Of a stretch of DNA of 64,000 nt, positions 11,602-22,466 are shown one piece after another. Position numbers and translations under genes: made by a program. This DNA comes from Siphonodentalium dalli (taxonomy: Eukaryota > Mollusca > Scaphopoda > Gadilida > Siphonodentaliidae). The DNA lies in assembly GCA_032622095.1 (NCBI GenBank), contig CP136069.1:50764760-50828759 (forward strand), written 5' to 3'. Positions within the stretch are counted from its first letter, which is position 1, and each line of letters opens with the position of its first letter. A model generated the notes under the pieces. It made no database searches, was not told the origin of the DNA, and saw only the letters and a program-made list of their open reading frames with translations.

Positions 11602-11675
11602 CTCTCTTGAATCTCGCCGATCAACTGTAAGGCTTCGTTATCACGTTTCACTTCATTCACATACAGAGACAGGTC
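11602..11675 (-). CDS. vav: vav exon: end of the DH domain
   Basis: 74 bp, phase 0 in and phase 2 out, acceptor CTATTTCAG, donor GTAGGA. It encodes DLSLYVNEVKRDNEALQLIG then EIQE and two bases (AG) of a split codon. V-N-E-V-K-R-D-N-E is the near-invariant last DH helix of VAV proteins. A stop codon follows at once in this frame, so the donor position is firm. The phase-2 end does not match the phase-0 start of the next exon I can find (1313-1407). Confidence 0.95.
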
Positions 11676-11829
11676 CTGAAATAGAATTGGTGTGTGTAAT
11701 GAATAAATAAAAGATTACCAGGTGGCTTTTTGGGACGTTGGTTTTTTTAAGAACAAAGAAGTGAAAGTCTGGCAAAAATATGACTAAAACTTAATGCTGA
11801 CATGCGTGTTCTCAAAGGTGAGCCACACA

Positions 11830-11987
11830 CAAGCCTTGAAATAGTGTGTCTGTCATTACACCTCAGCAGAATGAGGTTCCCAGAGGGTGAATTTGGTGAT
11901 GCTAGCCTGCTATGCGGGGTAGCATCACTGAATTCACCCTCTGGGGACCTCAATCTGCAAATGACAAACACACTATTTCAAGGCTTG
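11830..11987. mobile_element. hAT-G element, single-hairpin form
   Basis: CAAGCCTTGAAATAGTGTGT and its inverse bound one hairpin (arms 'agggtgaatttggtgatgct'). It splits a duplicated host sequence, 'cttaatgctgacatgcgtg', present on both sides. Confidence 0.68.
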
Positions 11988-12007
11988 CTCCAACTTAATG
12001 CTGACAT

Positions 12008-13120
12008 GCGTGTTCTCAAAGGTGAGCCACTCACCAAATATCAAGAGATTCTTTTGAACATTGCTCAAGTTATTATTTTGACAATGCAAATATTATTATT
12101 TCTAAGTCGAATAAAAGGTCGCAACCCCAACATCCCCATAATCGAGGTGGCTTTTTGGCACGTTGGCTTTTTTGAGAACAAAGAATTGAAATTCTGGCAA
12201 AATTAGACTCCAACTAGATGAAGCCCTGAGTGTTCTCAAGGTGAGCTAAACACCAAATATCAAGAGATTCTTTTGAAGATTGCTCAAGTTATCATTTAGA
12301 AAATGCAAATATTATGATTTATAAGTTGAATAAAAGGCCGTCCGGCCACAATGTCCCCCGAAAAAGTGGCTTCATTGGGGCCATCAGCTTTTCTGAAAAA
12401 AATAACAAGGACCTAAATCCGATACTAAATTTCAGAACAAATGGGTGGATCGTACCCATATTCGAACTTGATCTGTATTTCGAGCTGATAAACTCATATA
12501 CCAAATTTGATTCAGATATGATCACACAAACTAAAGTTATCATCCGGAAACCAGAAATTGACAGGATTCTAAGTCGAAAAAGGGCCACAACTCTCGCAAA
12601 AATGGGCGGAGCAAACCCATATTCGAACTTGACCTGTATATAGGGCTGATAAACTCACATACCAAATTTGATTCAGATATGATCACACAAACTGAAGTAT
12701 CATCCGGAAACCAGAAAATTACAAGATTCTAAGTAAATAAAAGGGCCATAACTCTCGCAAAAATGGGCGGAGCAAACCAATATTCTAACTTGACCTGTAT
12801 TTTGGTCTGATAAACTCACCTATGAAATTTTCTTTTGATCTAATAACCGAAACTAAAGTTATCATCCGGAAACCATTTCCGGACGGACGCACAGACGGAC
12901 GGACACCGGCTATTTTAATAGTCCCCCAAAATAGTTTTTCGGGGGACAAAAAATGGGCATAACTTAGTCAAAAATCATCGGACCATGAACATTTTCGAAC
13001 TTTAGGTTGCGTCTTCTCAAATGTGAACCATGAACAAAATATCAAGAAATTCTGTTCAATTTGCTCAAATTATCATCCGGACAAGCAATGCAAAGACTGC
13101 ATTTTCTAAGTGAAAAACAT
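12008..13120 (+). repeat. Dispersed repeat K, tandem ~150-bp modules
   Basis: At least three modules with 'gggccataactctcgcaaaa', 'cccatattcgaacttgacct' and 'gttatcatccggaaaccag'. A GGAC tract and a 'tcccccaaaat/cgggggac' hairpin (about 12923-12948) follow. The 109-codon frame here is within these repeats and not a gene. Confidence 0.65.
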
Positions 13121-13157
13121 AGAAGGGTATGCACAACGTTCATGACTGAAGTATTAC

Positions 13158-13229
13158 CTGCATTGCTTCCAGTGCCTTTTCCAGGAATTTTCTCTCGTCA
13201 TCTACTTTATCTGTGTGTTTAATTAACTC
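13158..13229 (-). CDS. vav: vav exon: DH domain, late helix
   Basis: 72 bp, 24 codons, phase 0 to 0, acceptor GTTTTCACAG and donor GTAATA. It encodes ELIKHTDKVDDERKFLEKAL then EAMQ. E-L-I-K-H-T continues directly from L-L-L-R of the previous exon and ends in E-A-M-Q, as in VAV2. The intron upstream of it (about 6.9 kb) contains the antisense Cys-loop receptor gene. Confidence 0.93.
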
Positions 13230-13329
13230 CTGTGAAAACAAAATTATAATATCAAGGTCTTTTAATTAATTATAATAATCATTTCAATTTTATTTCCTAT
13301 CGTAATTTGACTTTAGAGTAAATGAAAGT

Positions 13330-13690
13330 GTCAATGGCACTGTAACTCAACTTGGAGAGAGATTAATGTAATACATTACAGTTAATGTAATGCAGAAAGT
13401 TTAAATGTTTAAGTAATACCAGAGGTCAACCCGAAGAGCCGTATGAAGTTTACAATCAATGCTGAAGTATTTAGTGATGCAAAGAGTAAAATCAAAGATG
13501 GCTGCCAGTGGCCATGTTTTTGATCGAATATCATTCAAATTCAATAGCTCCCATCTAAAAATGCCAATTAATTTTCAAAACAATCTCCAATAAATGCGGG
13601 TTGCAGGGTGTGCTGATGGATTCAAATTTGAAATCAAAGATGACTGCTGGTGGCCATTTAAAAAAATAAATTTCATTTCATAATTTTGTT
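13330..13690. repeat. Dispersed repeat I, shorter copy
   Basis: 'caacttggagagagatt', 'gtatgaagtttacaatcaat' and 'gatggctgccagtggccatg' modules, as at 5.1-6.2 kb. Confidence 0.58.
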
Positions 13691-13767
13691 TACAAAATAT
13701 GACAGCAACGGTGCCAAATCTAAAAAATTTGTTGTTAGTTAACTAACCTCTTGACTGCTATAAATCC

Positions 13768-13868
13768 GTACCAAACCTGAGTTTAGTGTGCTTGTCATTT
13801 GCAGAGGTCCCCAGAGGGTGAATTTAGTGATACTATCCCGCTATGGGTCACTAAACTCAGGTTTGGTA
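13768..13868. mobile_element. hAT-G element, truncated
   Basis: 'accaaacctgagtttagtgt' and its inverse around a collapsed hairpin. Confidence 0.65.
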
Positions 13869-14093
13869 CGAACCGAGTATGGATGTAAAATGGGACACTG
13901 TGTGCTATACGTCCACACTGAGTACAGACCTACTTCATCGAAGTTTGAAACAGCATATAATATTCCAGAATTATGAATGATAATAGCCTTTCAACTGAGT
14001 CAGTTTTTGGGTTTTCGTGATATTCCCCCATCATATTTTTCCCTTGGAAAATGGTCAAAAATCATGGGCCAGCACACAATGTAATGACATCAT

Positions 14094-14493
14094 TTAACCC
14101 TTTACCCAACAAACCGGCCAAAACCGGCCAAATAAAGCTTCAACAGCCTAAAATATCTTCGGTCTGTCTCAATAGAACCATACAAATATGGATATCATTG
14201 GAACCGGCTCCTTGACCACATTGTGATAGTTACAGTTATGCCCTGTGCCAATGCATTCTCTTATATATGTGAGTCGACCATAGGTCGCCTCGCATATATA
14301 AGAGAATGCATTGGCCTAAAAAAAATCTTTTTTTAACACTTTTTACCATTTTTTCTTACATTCTTTAACAATTTTATAATTTTTAATGTGTTAAGCCAAT
14401 GCATTCTCTTATATATGCGAGGCGACCTATGGTCGACTCGCATATATAAGAGAATGCATTGGCACAGGGCCCTTCTGTTGGGTAAAGGGTTAA
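14094..14493 (-). mobile_element. TTAA-1 MITE, full copy, inverted
   Basis: Intact TTAA at both ends, very close to consensus; one hairpin has TGTGAG for TGCGAG. Confidence 0.85.
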
Positions 14494-14625
14494 CAGTGAA
14501 GAGCTTATCATGCTTACGTTGTGAAATAGTCACCCGGTAAACAACGTAGTTTTTGAATTCATCCAAGAGATTCATGAGTTGAAGCCATGATTCAAGTCGG
14601 ATCATGTTTGTTAAAGTTATCGTTC

Positions 14626-14867
14626 TTAACCCTTTGAGTGCCAGGGGCCGATATTATCGGCCCTAAACCTACACAATAAGTCTGTTAAAGAATATAATAA
14701 AATATATTAAAATTGTAAAAAAAAAAAAAAAAAAAAAAAATTCTTAAGCCAATGCATTCTCTTATATATGCGAGGCGACCTATGGTCGACTCGCATATAT
14801 AAGAGAATGCATTGGCACAGGGTATATGGGTTTATACAAAAATCGGACCTGGCACTCAAAGGGTTAA
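14626..14867 (-). mobile_element. TTAA-2 MITE, inverted
   Basis: Intact TTAA at both ends, GGCCGATATTATCGGCC palindrome near the left end, a 24-base poly-A and one hairpin module. Confidence 0.83.
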
Positions 14868-15133
14868 AATAGCAACAAGGATGGACAAACAGACAGAGAG
14901 AGGGATAGACAGACTGACTGACGGAGAGAGGGATGGACATCCACTGTAATTCATCAAATTGTAGTCGAGTTTGTTACATAGCTCGACCAAAAATATAACT
15001 TGATTCATAAACCATGTTGACTATAAATGAAGCATTTGTTGTGGTGTAGAATATAATTAAGATACAATAGTGTCTACCATTTCCCCTTCATTTAATCTCT
15101 CTTCATCTTAGTTTAATTTAATAATTTGAACAA

Positions 15134-16322
15134 AACATGTCGTTTCCTAAACAAGACAGTCAAAGACTGTGGGGTCGCTCACCAGACTGCAAAGACTGAT
15201 AAGACTGGGACTTTGGAGACCACAACAGTCAGAACTTTTCATAATCACTTTAAAAGAAGTAGATCTAAACAGGATATGTGGCTAGAGAGGCTTCATGAAT
15301 GTAGATCAGTGAATATCAAATTACCAAATCTACAAAATCTACCTTGAAATTACCAAATCTAACTTGAAATTACCAACTGTACACTAGTGATCACCCCCTC
15401 ATCCAGCTCAAGAAGTCCCCTCTCGCCCGGGGCCCAGACTCCCAAGTCTTAGGTTGAAATTTCACAACCGACATCTCAAACTTTCTCAATTGTTGGAAAT
15501 TTTCAATCTCAATAGCGCTTTATATAAAACCATTTAGACATGTTTAAAGCCCAATTATCCATGGACCCAAAAACACTATCTGTATGTCAGATTAATCAGT
15601 CAGGTAGTTCCAAGGTAGACGTTTTAATGAATTTTGTATTTTAATGATTTTTTAGACACAAAAGTCTTAAGTCCCCATAGTCCAGTCATTTCTTAATGGG
15701 TTGACCTCATGTTAACAGATCTGAATCTCAGTCACTAAAGGATCCTCCATACTATATGGTCCAACCTCTCTTGAGAAGACATTATAAGTATTACTATAGA
15801 GACATACAGTTATGTCCCTGGTCCCACCCTATTTAACCTGGTGACCCCATCTGCATAAATTTGAATCACAGACACAAAAGAACCCTTCATACTAAATATC
15901 AGTAAAATAAACCTGATGGTCCGTGTAAAGGAAGCATATTAAGAGGAAAACTGTCCTTTGCTTGGCCCCTATTTTACCAGGATGACCCCACTTGAACAAA
16001 TCTGAACTACAGTCACCAAAGGACCCTTCATACCAAATATGAACCAATTCAACCTGATGGTACACGAGAAGTCGTTTTTAAGAATTACTATGGAGGGCAA
16101 GAGTTATGGCCCTGGCTTCACAACCATTTGACAGTGACCTCATTTGAACAAATCTGAATGTGAGTCACCAAGGGAACATCCACACCAAATATGAACCCAT
16201 TCAGTTTTATGACCTAGAGAAGATGTTCAAAGAATTGTTGACAGATGGATGGACGGACAGACAGATGAACAGGTGACAGATGAGAAGTGATGACTATAGC
16301 TTCTTCTCACAAGAGCTTCAAA
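15134..16322 (+). repeat. Dispersed repeat J with 5' head
   Basis: The head contains 'gactgtggggtcgctcacca' and 'aagaagtagatctaaacagg' (also at 26672). It continues into repeated phrases such as 'cctcatttgaacaaatctga' and 'caccaaatatgaacccattc', ending in 'gatggatggacggacagac' tracts. Probably a non-autonomous retroelement or other mobile family; a 73-codon frame in the head is not recognised. Confidence 0.6.
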
Positions 16323-16734
16323 TTTACATTTCATTGAACAAATCTGTCTGTCACACCCCCCCCCCCCCAACACTGTGGGGACATCCCTGTGAGAATATGA
16401 CATACAACATTTATTTGACTACATTAGCTTAACAAAATTCCCATGATCTTGAGAGCAAGTGCATCCTGAGAATTATATTCCATTCATGAAACCATCAGCT
16501 ACCAGTGTCTGAGAGGTGTTGACATAGATTATTAGGTTTTAACGACTGCACACACAGCTTTTTGATACTCCTACAGCTGTGATCAAAACAAGGGTGTTAA
16601 TGGGGTGAACAAGGAAGAGATAACATGGTATGATACAGTGTGGTGTGGCAGGGAAAGGAGGTGGGTGGGGGAGGGTGGGGTTTGGTAGCTGCGATATGTC
16701 TAAAAAAAAAATCAAAGGTCAAAATGCAAAAATG

Positions 16735-17277
16735 TTATTATTTTTTTTAGAGTTATGTCCCTGGCTCTGCCCCTATTTGACCCAGTGACCCCATTTGACC
16801 CAAGGTTTCTCTGTACCAAATATAAGCTAAATCGGCCAAATATTGTTTTAGAAGAAGTCATTGTAAGAATTACTATGAGTTATGGCCCTGGTTTCTCAAC
16901 TAATTGACCGGGTGACCTCATTTGAACAAATCTGAACACCAGTCACCCAAGGACCCTCCATACCAAATATTAGCTAAATCGGCCCAATGGTTCTGAAAAA
17001 GAAGTCGTTGTAAGAATTACTATGGAGGAATAGAGTTATGGCCCTGGCTTCGCAACTATTTGACCCAGTGACCTCATTTGAACAAATCTGAATGAGAGTC
17101 ACCTAGGGAACATCCACACCAAATATGAACCAATTCAGTCTTCCGGTTTCAGAGGAGAAGATGTTCAAAGAATTGTTGACGGACGGACGGATGGACGGAT
17201 GGTACGACGGACGGACGACGGACGAGGAGTGATGACTATAGCTCCACCGGAGACTTCGTCTCAGGTGAGCTAAAAAT
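16735..17277 (+). repeat. Dispersed repeat J, with GGAC tract and 3' tail
   Basis: 'cctcatttgaacaaatctga' modules, then a GACG/GGAC tract and the tail 'tccaccggagacttcgtctc' ending 'aggtgagctaaaa'. Confidence 0.65.
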
Positions 17278-17420
17278 GTTTGGAATTTATGTACACTTGC
17301 ACTGTTTGTCAATTGCAGGAGTGGTGGAAGATTTTTTGTATTGTCTTTATCCTGTCTGCATCTAATTTTGTCCAGCCAAATGTTTGTAAATCAGGCTATA
17401 ATATTGATGTGGATATACTG

Positions 17421-17852
17421 CAAGTCTGCAAATAGTGTGTCTGTCCTTTGCAGAATGAGGTCCCCAAAAGGTAAATTTAGTGATGCTATCCTGCACAGCG
17501 GGCTATCATCACCAAACTCACCCCCTGGGGACCTCATTCTGCTTAGGCCTCATTTTCTGAGAAGTATCTATAGTCTCAAATTGACATTGTTTTAGTTACT
17601 ATAACCTTTTCTTCAGTTTCTAAATCCCCTAATTTGCAGAAGATAAAATGCATGATTGAGGTGACTAATGGGTGAACAACACCTACTTCAACTGTGGAAC
17701 TTAAATCTGATCCTGAGGTCTCCCATAGCAGTAGAGGCCTAAGCATAATAATGACCACAGAGGGTGAATTTGGAGATGCTAGCCCACTAAATTCACCCTC
17801 TGGGGGGGGGGGTATCATTCTGCAAATGACAGACACACTATTTGCAGCCTAA
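17421..17852. mobile_element. hAT-G element, two-hairpin form with clear target duplication
   Basis: The 8-bp atatactg occurs at 17413-17420 and 17853-17860. Between them are two hairpins of 'gaggtccccagagggtgaat' type separated by a shared spacer ('tatcccctaatttgcagaag'). This copy assigns the family to the 8-bp-duplication (hAT-like) class. Confidence 0.75.
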
Positions 17853-17883
17853 ATATACTGAGAATTGTCCAGATAAAAGTGTG

Positions 17884-18016
17884 CGGAAGGATTCATATTC
17901 TTTGGTGGGAAATGTTCAGATAATAAGTTCAACAAATTGGTCATTTGTTGAACTTATTATCTGAAAATTTCCTTAGGAACTACCTGTCAATTATTATTTA
18001 GTACAGAAAGGGTTAA
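17884..18016. mobile_element. TTAA-4 MITE, partial palindrome
   Basis: 'gatgttcagataataag'-type arm, inverted copy, then 'ttagtacagaaagggttaa'. It lies about 450 bp upstream of the receptor start codon. Confidence 0.6.
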
Positions 18017-18455
18017 TACTGAAAATGTTGGTTTAAGTAATTTGAGTTAGGAATTACATTAGTTCTGGAAAGAGCGGAAATGCACCACACCATCCCAAAG
18101 TTAAACTAGACTAACTAAAAGCTATCGAGTAGTAGATAAATAGCAATGTGTGAAAAACTAATGGAAATTAGAAATAAAGTAAACAAAAGTGCATTACGCA
18201 AGTATAGTGACAATTGTCTTCTGATCATGGTTTTGAATCAAAGCTAAACACAATAACGGAGACTCAAAGGTTAGATTAGATGACCGCAGGCAATATATTT
18301 CATAGAAAAAATGGCCAAGCAAATATACGCTGCAACAGAACACAGATATAAAATCGGTAAAATTAAATCTAGACAGAATGTTCTGCCAGAACTGATGAAA
18401 CAGGACCGTTAAGTTGAGTTTAGTATTCTATGAGTTCAAGATTTTTAATCTAAAT

Positions 18456-18471
18456 TTTCAGCATCAACATG
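18456..18471 (+). promoter_or_regulatory. possible 3' splice site just before the receptor start codon
   Basis: TAAATTTTCAG followed after seven bases by ATGATG. A pyrimidine-containing acceptor here would join a non-coding first exon upstream to the single coding exon. I could not identify the upstream exon or a promoter in 18020-18440. Confidence 0.35.
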
Positions 18472-19695
18472 ATGTCACCAGCCTTTATCTTGGTGTTGTT
18501 TCTTCCACACAGTTTGACAATGACAAGTAAAAGTTCGCTTGAACTTCTGTATGAAAATATTACTGTCGGACGAAACTTTAATGTTATTCCAGTGAAAGAA
18601 GGAGAAAAAGTTGTTGAAGTCGAGATATCATTAGTTGTGTTGAAAATTTTCAAACTCGATGATATTGAGCAAGTTTTATGGACAACTGGATTTCTAGAAC
18701 TCAGATGGAAGGATGTATCATTACAGTGGAACCCGTCAATTTATGGAAATATCTCCGAAATCGTACTTAAAGGAGAAGACGTCTGGCTACCTCACATTGA
18801 GCTAACCAACTTTCATGAGTCAATGATTAACCTACATGGGAAAAAATCGATGGTAAAAGTCAGAAGTGATGGAAACATTTCTTGGCTCCCAGGAACAACA
18901 TTTAAAAGTGGCTGTAATGTTGTGATTTTTTACTTCCCGTTCGACAAACAGTTATGTCGTTTAATATTTGAAGATTGGACGTTTGGGTGGGGCGAACATC
19001 GAAGTGAATTCAAGAAAATATATAATGACAGAAAGAAAAAAACTAACTTTTTATCAAATAATAGCAACTGGGAAATGATTAAAAATATGAAAGAATGCAT
19101 CGTCGAACATAAAAATGGAACACTTTATATCGCAGAAATTAGGTTAGGGCGAAGATCATCATTTATTATAATGAACACTGTCATTCCGTTGGTACTTTTG
19201 AGCATTTTAAACACGTTCACTTTCAAAATTCCAGTTAATTGTGGGGAAAAAATCTGCTATTCAATAACTGTTTTACTTTCTTTTGCCATCATTTTGAACT
19301 TCATATCGACAATTCTACCTGCTAATGGAGACCACCTATGTTACCTGGAAGTGTACATAACCCTGATGTTGTGCTATAGTGCCATCACGGTCATACTGAC
19401 AATAATGATCAGCAATATTGAAATGGCCAGCGAACCTGTGCGACGCTTCTGTGCATTCATAACACGAGTTAAAATGCATGCCCAGAAAGAAAAAGATGTG
19501 AATTATGACATGTCTGATTTTGAGGAACAGAGCTCGAGGAAGAAATATTTTGATATACTCATTGAGAAACTTGACTCTATTTTCTTTAGAATGGCTATGT
19601 TCATGTTCTGTGTAACCTCCGGTGTTTTCGGTGCACTGTTCTTCTTTATGGATGATAGCTTTACTGGCCAGGATAATTATTTCACATGTTCATAA
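18469..19695 (+). CDS. Cys-loop ligand-gated ion channel subunit, intronless, nAChR-like
   Basis: Complete 408-residue frame. Residues 1-19 form a signal peptide. The extracellular domain has W-L-P-H-I (106-110, the loop A region), the canonical Cys-loop C149-x13-C163 with F-P-F-D inside it, and D-W-T-F-G-W (169-174, loop B region). TM1 is about 232-252, the G-E-K linker is at 259-261, TM2 about 262-284 ending in L-P, TM3 about 292-315, and TM4 about 375-398. The Glu before TM2 suggests a cation channel by family rules. The vicinal cysteine pair of acetylcholine-binding alpha subunits is absent (one Cys, 210), so the ligand is unknown. The cytoplasmic loop is short (about 60 residues). A TTTTCAG acceptor-like site ends at 18461, seven bases before the ATG, so a 5' UTR exon upstream is possible. 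It lies antisense inside a vav intron. Lack of coding introns suggests a retrocopy or an ancestrally single-exon family. Confidence 0.92.
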   Translation: MMSPAFILVLFLPHSLTMTSKSSLELLYENITVGRNFNVIPVKEGEKVVEVEISLVVLKIFKLDDIEQVLWTTGFLELRWKDVSLQWNPSIYGNISEIVLKGEDVWLPHIELTNFHESMINLHGKKSMVKVRSDGNISWLPGTTFKSGCNVVIFYFPFDKQLCRLIFEDWTFGWGEHRSEFKKIYNDRKKKTNFLSNNSNWEMIKNMKECIVEHKNGTLYIAEIRLGRRSSFIIMNTVIPLVLLSILNTFTFKIPVNCGEKICYSITVLLSFAIILNFISTILPANGDHLCYLEVYITLMLCYSAITVILTIMISNIEMASEPVRRFCAFITRVKMHAQKEKDVNYDMSDFEEQSSRKKYFDILIEKLDSIFFRMAMFMFCVTSGVFGALFFFMDDSFTGQDNYFTCS

Positions 19696-19798
19696 ATCTC
19701 AAGTTGAAGTGACTTATAAATCGCATATTAAAAATGTTTAATCATTAACAAAAGCTGCATTGGCTTAAATTATATACGACAACTACACATGCAATTAC

Positions 19799-20076
19799 TT
19801 AACCCTTTCATGAAAGGAGCTGCGCTGGAACAGCATTAGACATCCTGTGACAGTGCATTCTCTTATATATGCGAGTCTCCCATAGGGAGCCTCACATTTA
19901 TAAGAGAATGCACTGGCTCACAAAGTAAATATTGTTAGGCCAATGTATTCTTATATATGCGAGGCTCCCTTTCGAGGCTCCCGAGGCTCCCAAAGGGAGC
20001 CTCGCATATATAAGATAATACATTGGCACAGGGTTTTCAAAAAATTTCAGGAAGCTCCAGGCATGAATGGAATAAG
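19799..20076. mobile_element. TTAA-3 MITE 3' of the receptor gene
   Basis: TTAACCCTTTCATGAAAGGA at the left, two hairpins, right end 'ccaggcatgaatggaataag'. It begins about 100 bp after the receptor stop codon and ends 27 bp short of the vav exon at 20103, so it has landed in the narrow gap between the two genes. Confidence 0.75.
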
Positions 20077-20102
20077 TGGCAGTGACCACTTTGAATACTA
20101 AC

Positions 20103-20198
20103 CCTGAGTAACAAGTGGTACTTTAACACTCTCTGCATTGGGACTGATAGGAGATCTCGGAGCTTAAACCTTCCTTCATGAGACGATCTCTCGCATTC
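20103..20198 (-). CDS. vav: vav exon: DH domain, conserved region 3
   Basis: 96 bp, 32 codons, phase 0 to 0, acceptor TTTTTAG and donor GTTAGT. It encodes [20 protein letters not shown] then [12 protein letters not shown]. The L-L[14 protein letters not shown] stretch is the signature helix of the DH domain that packs against the GTPase. The final residue is Arg where vertebrate VAVs usually have Gln or Lys. The donor has GTTAGT rather than the commoner GTAAGT. Confidence 0.96.
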
Positions 20199-21180
20199 CT
20201 AAAAAGAATAACATAATTACATCAATGTCAGACCTGCTAGATACACATATCTTTGATAATAATTAATCTACACAAAGCCATGCACAAACAAGATGGCAAA
20301 GTTAGGCTTAACCCTCTCTTTATAAAAATTATACATTGGAATGGTCTATTATTCATCTGGAGGGATGTACAGGCAGGGACCAGCCTTGAGGTTTAAAAGC
20401 GGGAGAAGCCACTTCTGCCTGTTTCGTTATGATTGAGAAGTGGACTGTTATCAGAGAGGAGTAATAATAGCTGAAGTTCAATTAACACCCCAACATCACC
20501 CTTCTTTGATCAAATAAGTATTATTCATCACAAGACCCATTTATAAAACCAATTCGCAATTTGAAGTTGATTTGCAACACGTTCATGATCAAATTGACAA
20601 GTTCTACAGTGTTCACTCACATTATAAATATTTAAACCTCGTATATTTAGATGCAGTGATCACAACGAAGAAGGAAAATGTATTATTTATTTGCTTACCA
20701 TTTAGTAATATACAAAAACAAATGAAATAACAAGAATTGTCAAAAATTGCATGCGACAAAGTAAAATATGGAAGCGCTGTTTCAGATTCAGAAGATCATT
20801 TCCTCCGCACACTAAACGGAACAACAAAACACAATATTCTGACAATAACTCCATATATTTACACACTAAGTGTTGTCATCACTAAATCCAGCATTCTGAT
20901 TGGTCGGCGCCCACGTGGCTAGTTGCAGTTATTTCTCGGTGAATGCGCAACGCCTCATGACACCAAGCTAATAACACCATCGATACGTCATTAGGTTTGG
21001 AAAGACGAACGCGTAATGTTTTGGGCGCATTTGGACTCGCGCAGGACTGACTTAATACATCATCGGGTTTCAATATGAAGAGAAATTGTTCCTATTAACT
21101 TTTGCCAAGGGTGCTATTGGGTATTTTGGGCTGATCTTGTCACGATTACAAAAGTGGCTTTTTCGCTAAATGTATATAAA

Positions 21181-21343
21181 TATAAGGATTAACTGTCATG
21201 TGGACTATTTTTATGGAGATGTAACGGTGAGGTAAGTGGTCATAACTTGACTGTAAAACCCTTCGGGTTTTACACAAGTTATGTCCACTTACCTCACCGT
21301 TACATCTCCATAAAAACAGTCCACATGACAGTTAATCCTTATA
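21181..21343. repeat. 163-bp near-perfect palindrome
   Basis: Arms 'tataaggattaactgtcatg' and inverse, with centre 'aaacccttcgggttt'. Probably a MITE; no other copy in the window. Confidence 0.8.
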
Positions 21344-21562
21344 TAATGTAAACAACATTGTATTTTCAAATGCTTTAGCATGAAAAACAAGTGTTCTACA
21401 GCAAGCGCAAAGCCATGAATTCATATGTCAAATATGGCCAGGACTACATTTGTGTGCTGTCCGGGTGTAGTGCCGACCATCTCATTGTTGAACACTACTT
21501 GGAATAGGGGTACATCTCTCAGCCAATCAGAAGACGGGAAAGTCACATGAGATACAATATTT

Positions 21563-21712
21563 AATAAATAGAGCATGACTTGTCCATTGACTATGTGGGT
21601 ATAGGTGCCCAGTGGAGTGGGTATAAGTTCACGACTCGCAGCGAAGTAAACTATACCCACACCACTGGGCACTATACCCACGTAGTCAACGACAAGACAT
21701 GCTCTATTTATT
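21563..21712. repeat. 150-bp near-perfect palindrome
   Basis: 'aataaatagagcatg' arms with inner 'gtgggtata' repeats on both sides and centre 'tcgcagcga'. Lies 220 bp from the previous palindrome; sequences unrelated. Confidence 0.78.
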
Positions 21713-22466
21713 ATATTTCATTGAACAATTCAAACTTGTAGCATGAACAGTACATAACTATCCCACCAATGAAAACTTCTGGAATGTCTGAGGTCCCTTC
21801 ATGAGAACTAAGTCAAGTACAACTTGTTCTACTGAGAACAAATATGATTAACAACTTACCGATAAACAATTTATGAGAAATAACATGAATCGTACGTGAC
21901 ACGTAGCGGAGCAACCACACATGCTGTGCCTCAAATTTACCTTTTATCGGCGACATAGCGCTAAGACATCACGCAGTGATCACGACGGAAATGACATGCC
22001 AACTTGACAAGACGTGTCGTGGATTGTGCAATCTTGTCCAAAATCCAAAATGACGTCAGAAACCGTGTCATGACCTCTTTATTTTTTGTTTTCATTAAGC
22101 TAACCAAAGAAATTGGTCTAATTGAAATTAATAGACCTAAATCACATGTGAATTCTTCATAAGTTGTGAATTAGTTACTTTCATTTTCATCGCGATGCTT
22201 CATTTCCAATTCCGCGTTTTTTTAAATCTCCACACTGTTGCTAACCGGAAGTCACGTGATAATTTCTCCAAAATCTAAAAATTCACTTGATGGATATAGA
22301 AAAAAATATATGACGTCATTCACCTGCCTTAGGTATAAGCACCCTTGGTGGTTGCTATAATAGTCGCAAGAATGTCTTGGAACTCAACTCAATCGAAATG
22401 TGTATAATTAAAAGTTTTATTTGGAATGCACGAAAACATTACTAGTAAGCATAAAATTTGACTCAC

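Noticed and set aside
12314-12643. 109-codon frame
   Set aside because: It lies wholly in the tandem modules of dispersed repeat K, and related modules elsewhere do not keep the frame.
15126-15347. 73-codon frame in the head of repeat J, with a partial second copy at 26.7 kb
   Set aside because: The second copy is in a different frame context with changes that do not preserve the protein; kept only as a repeat.
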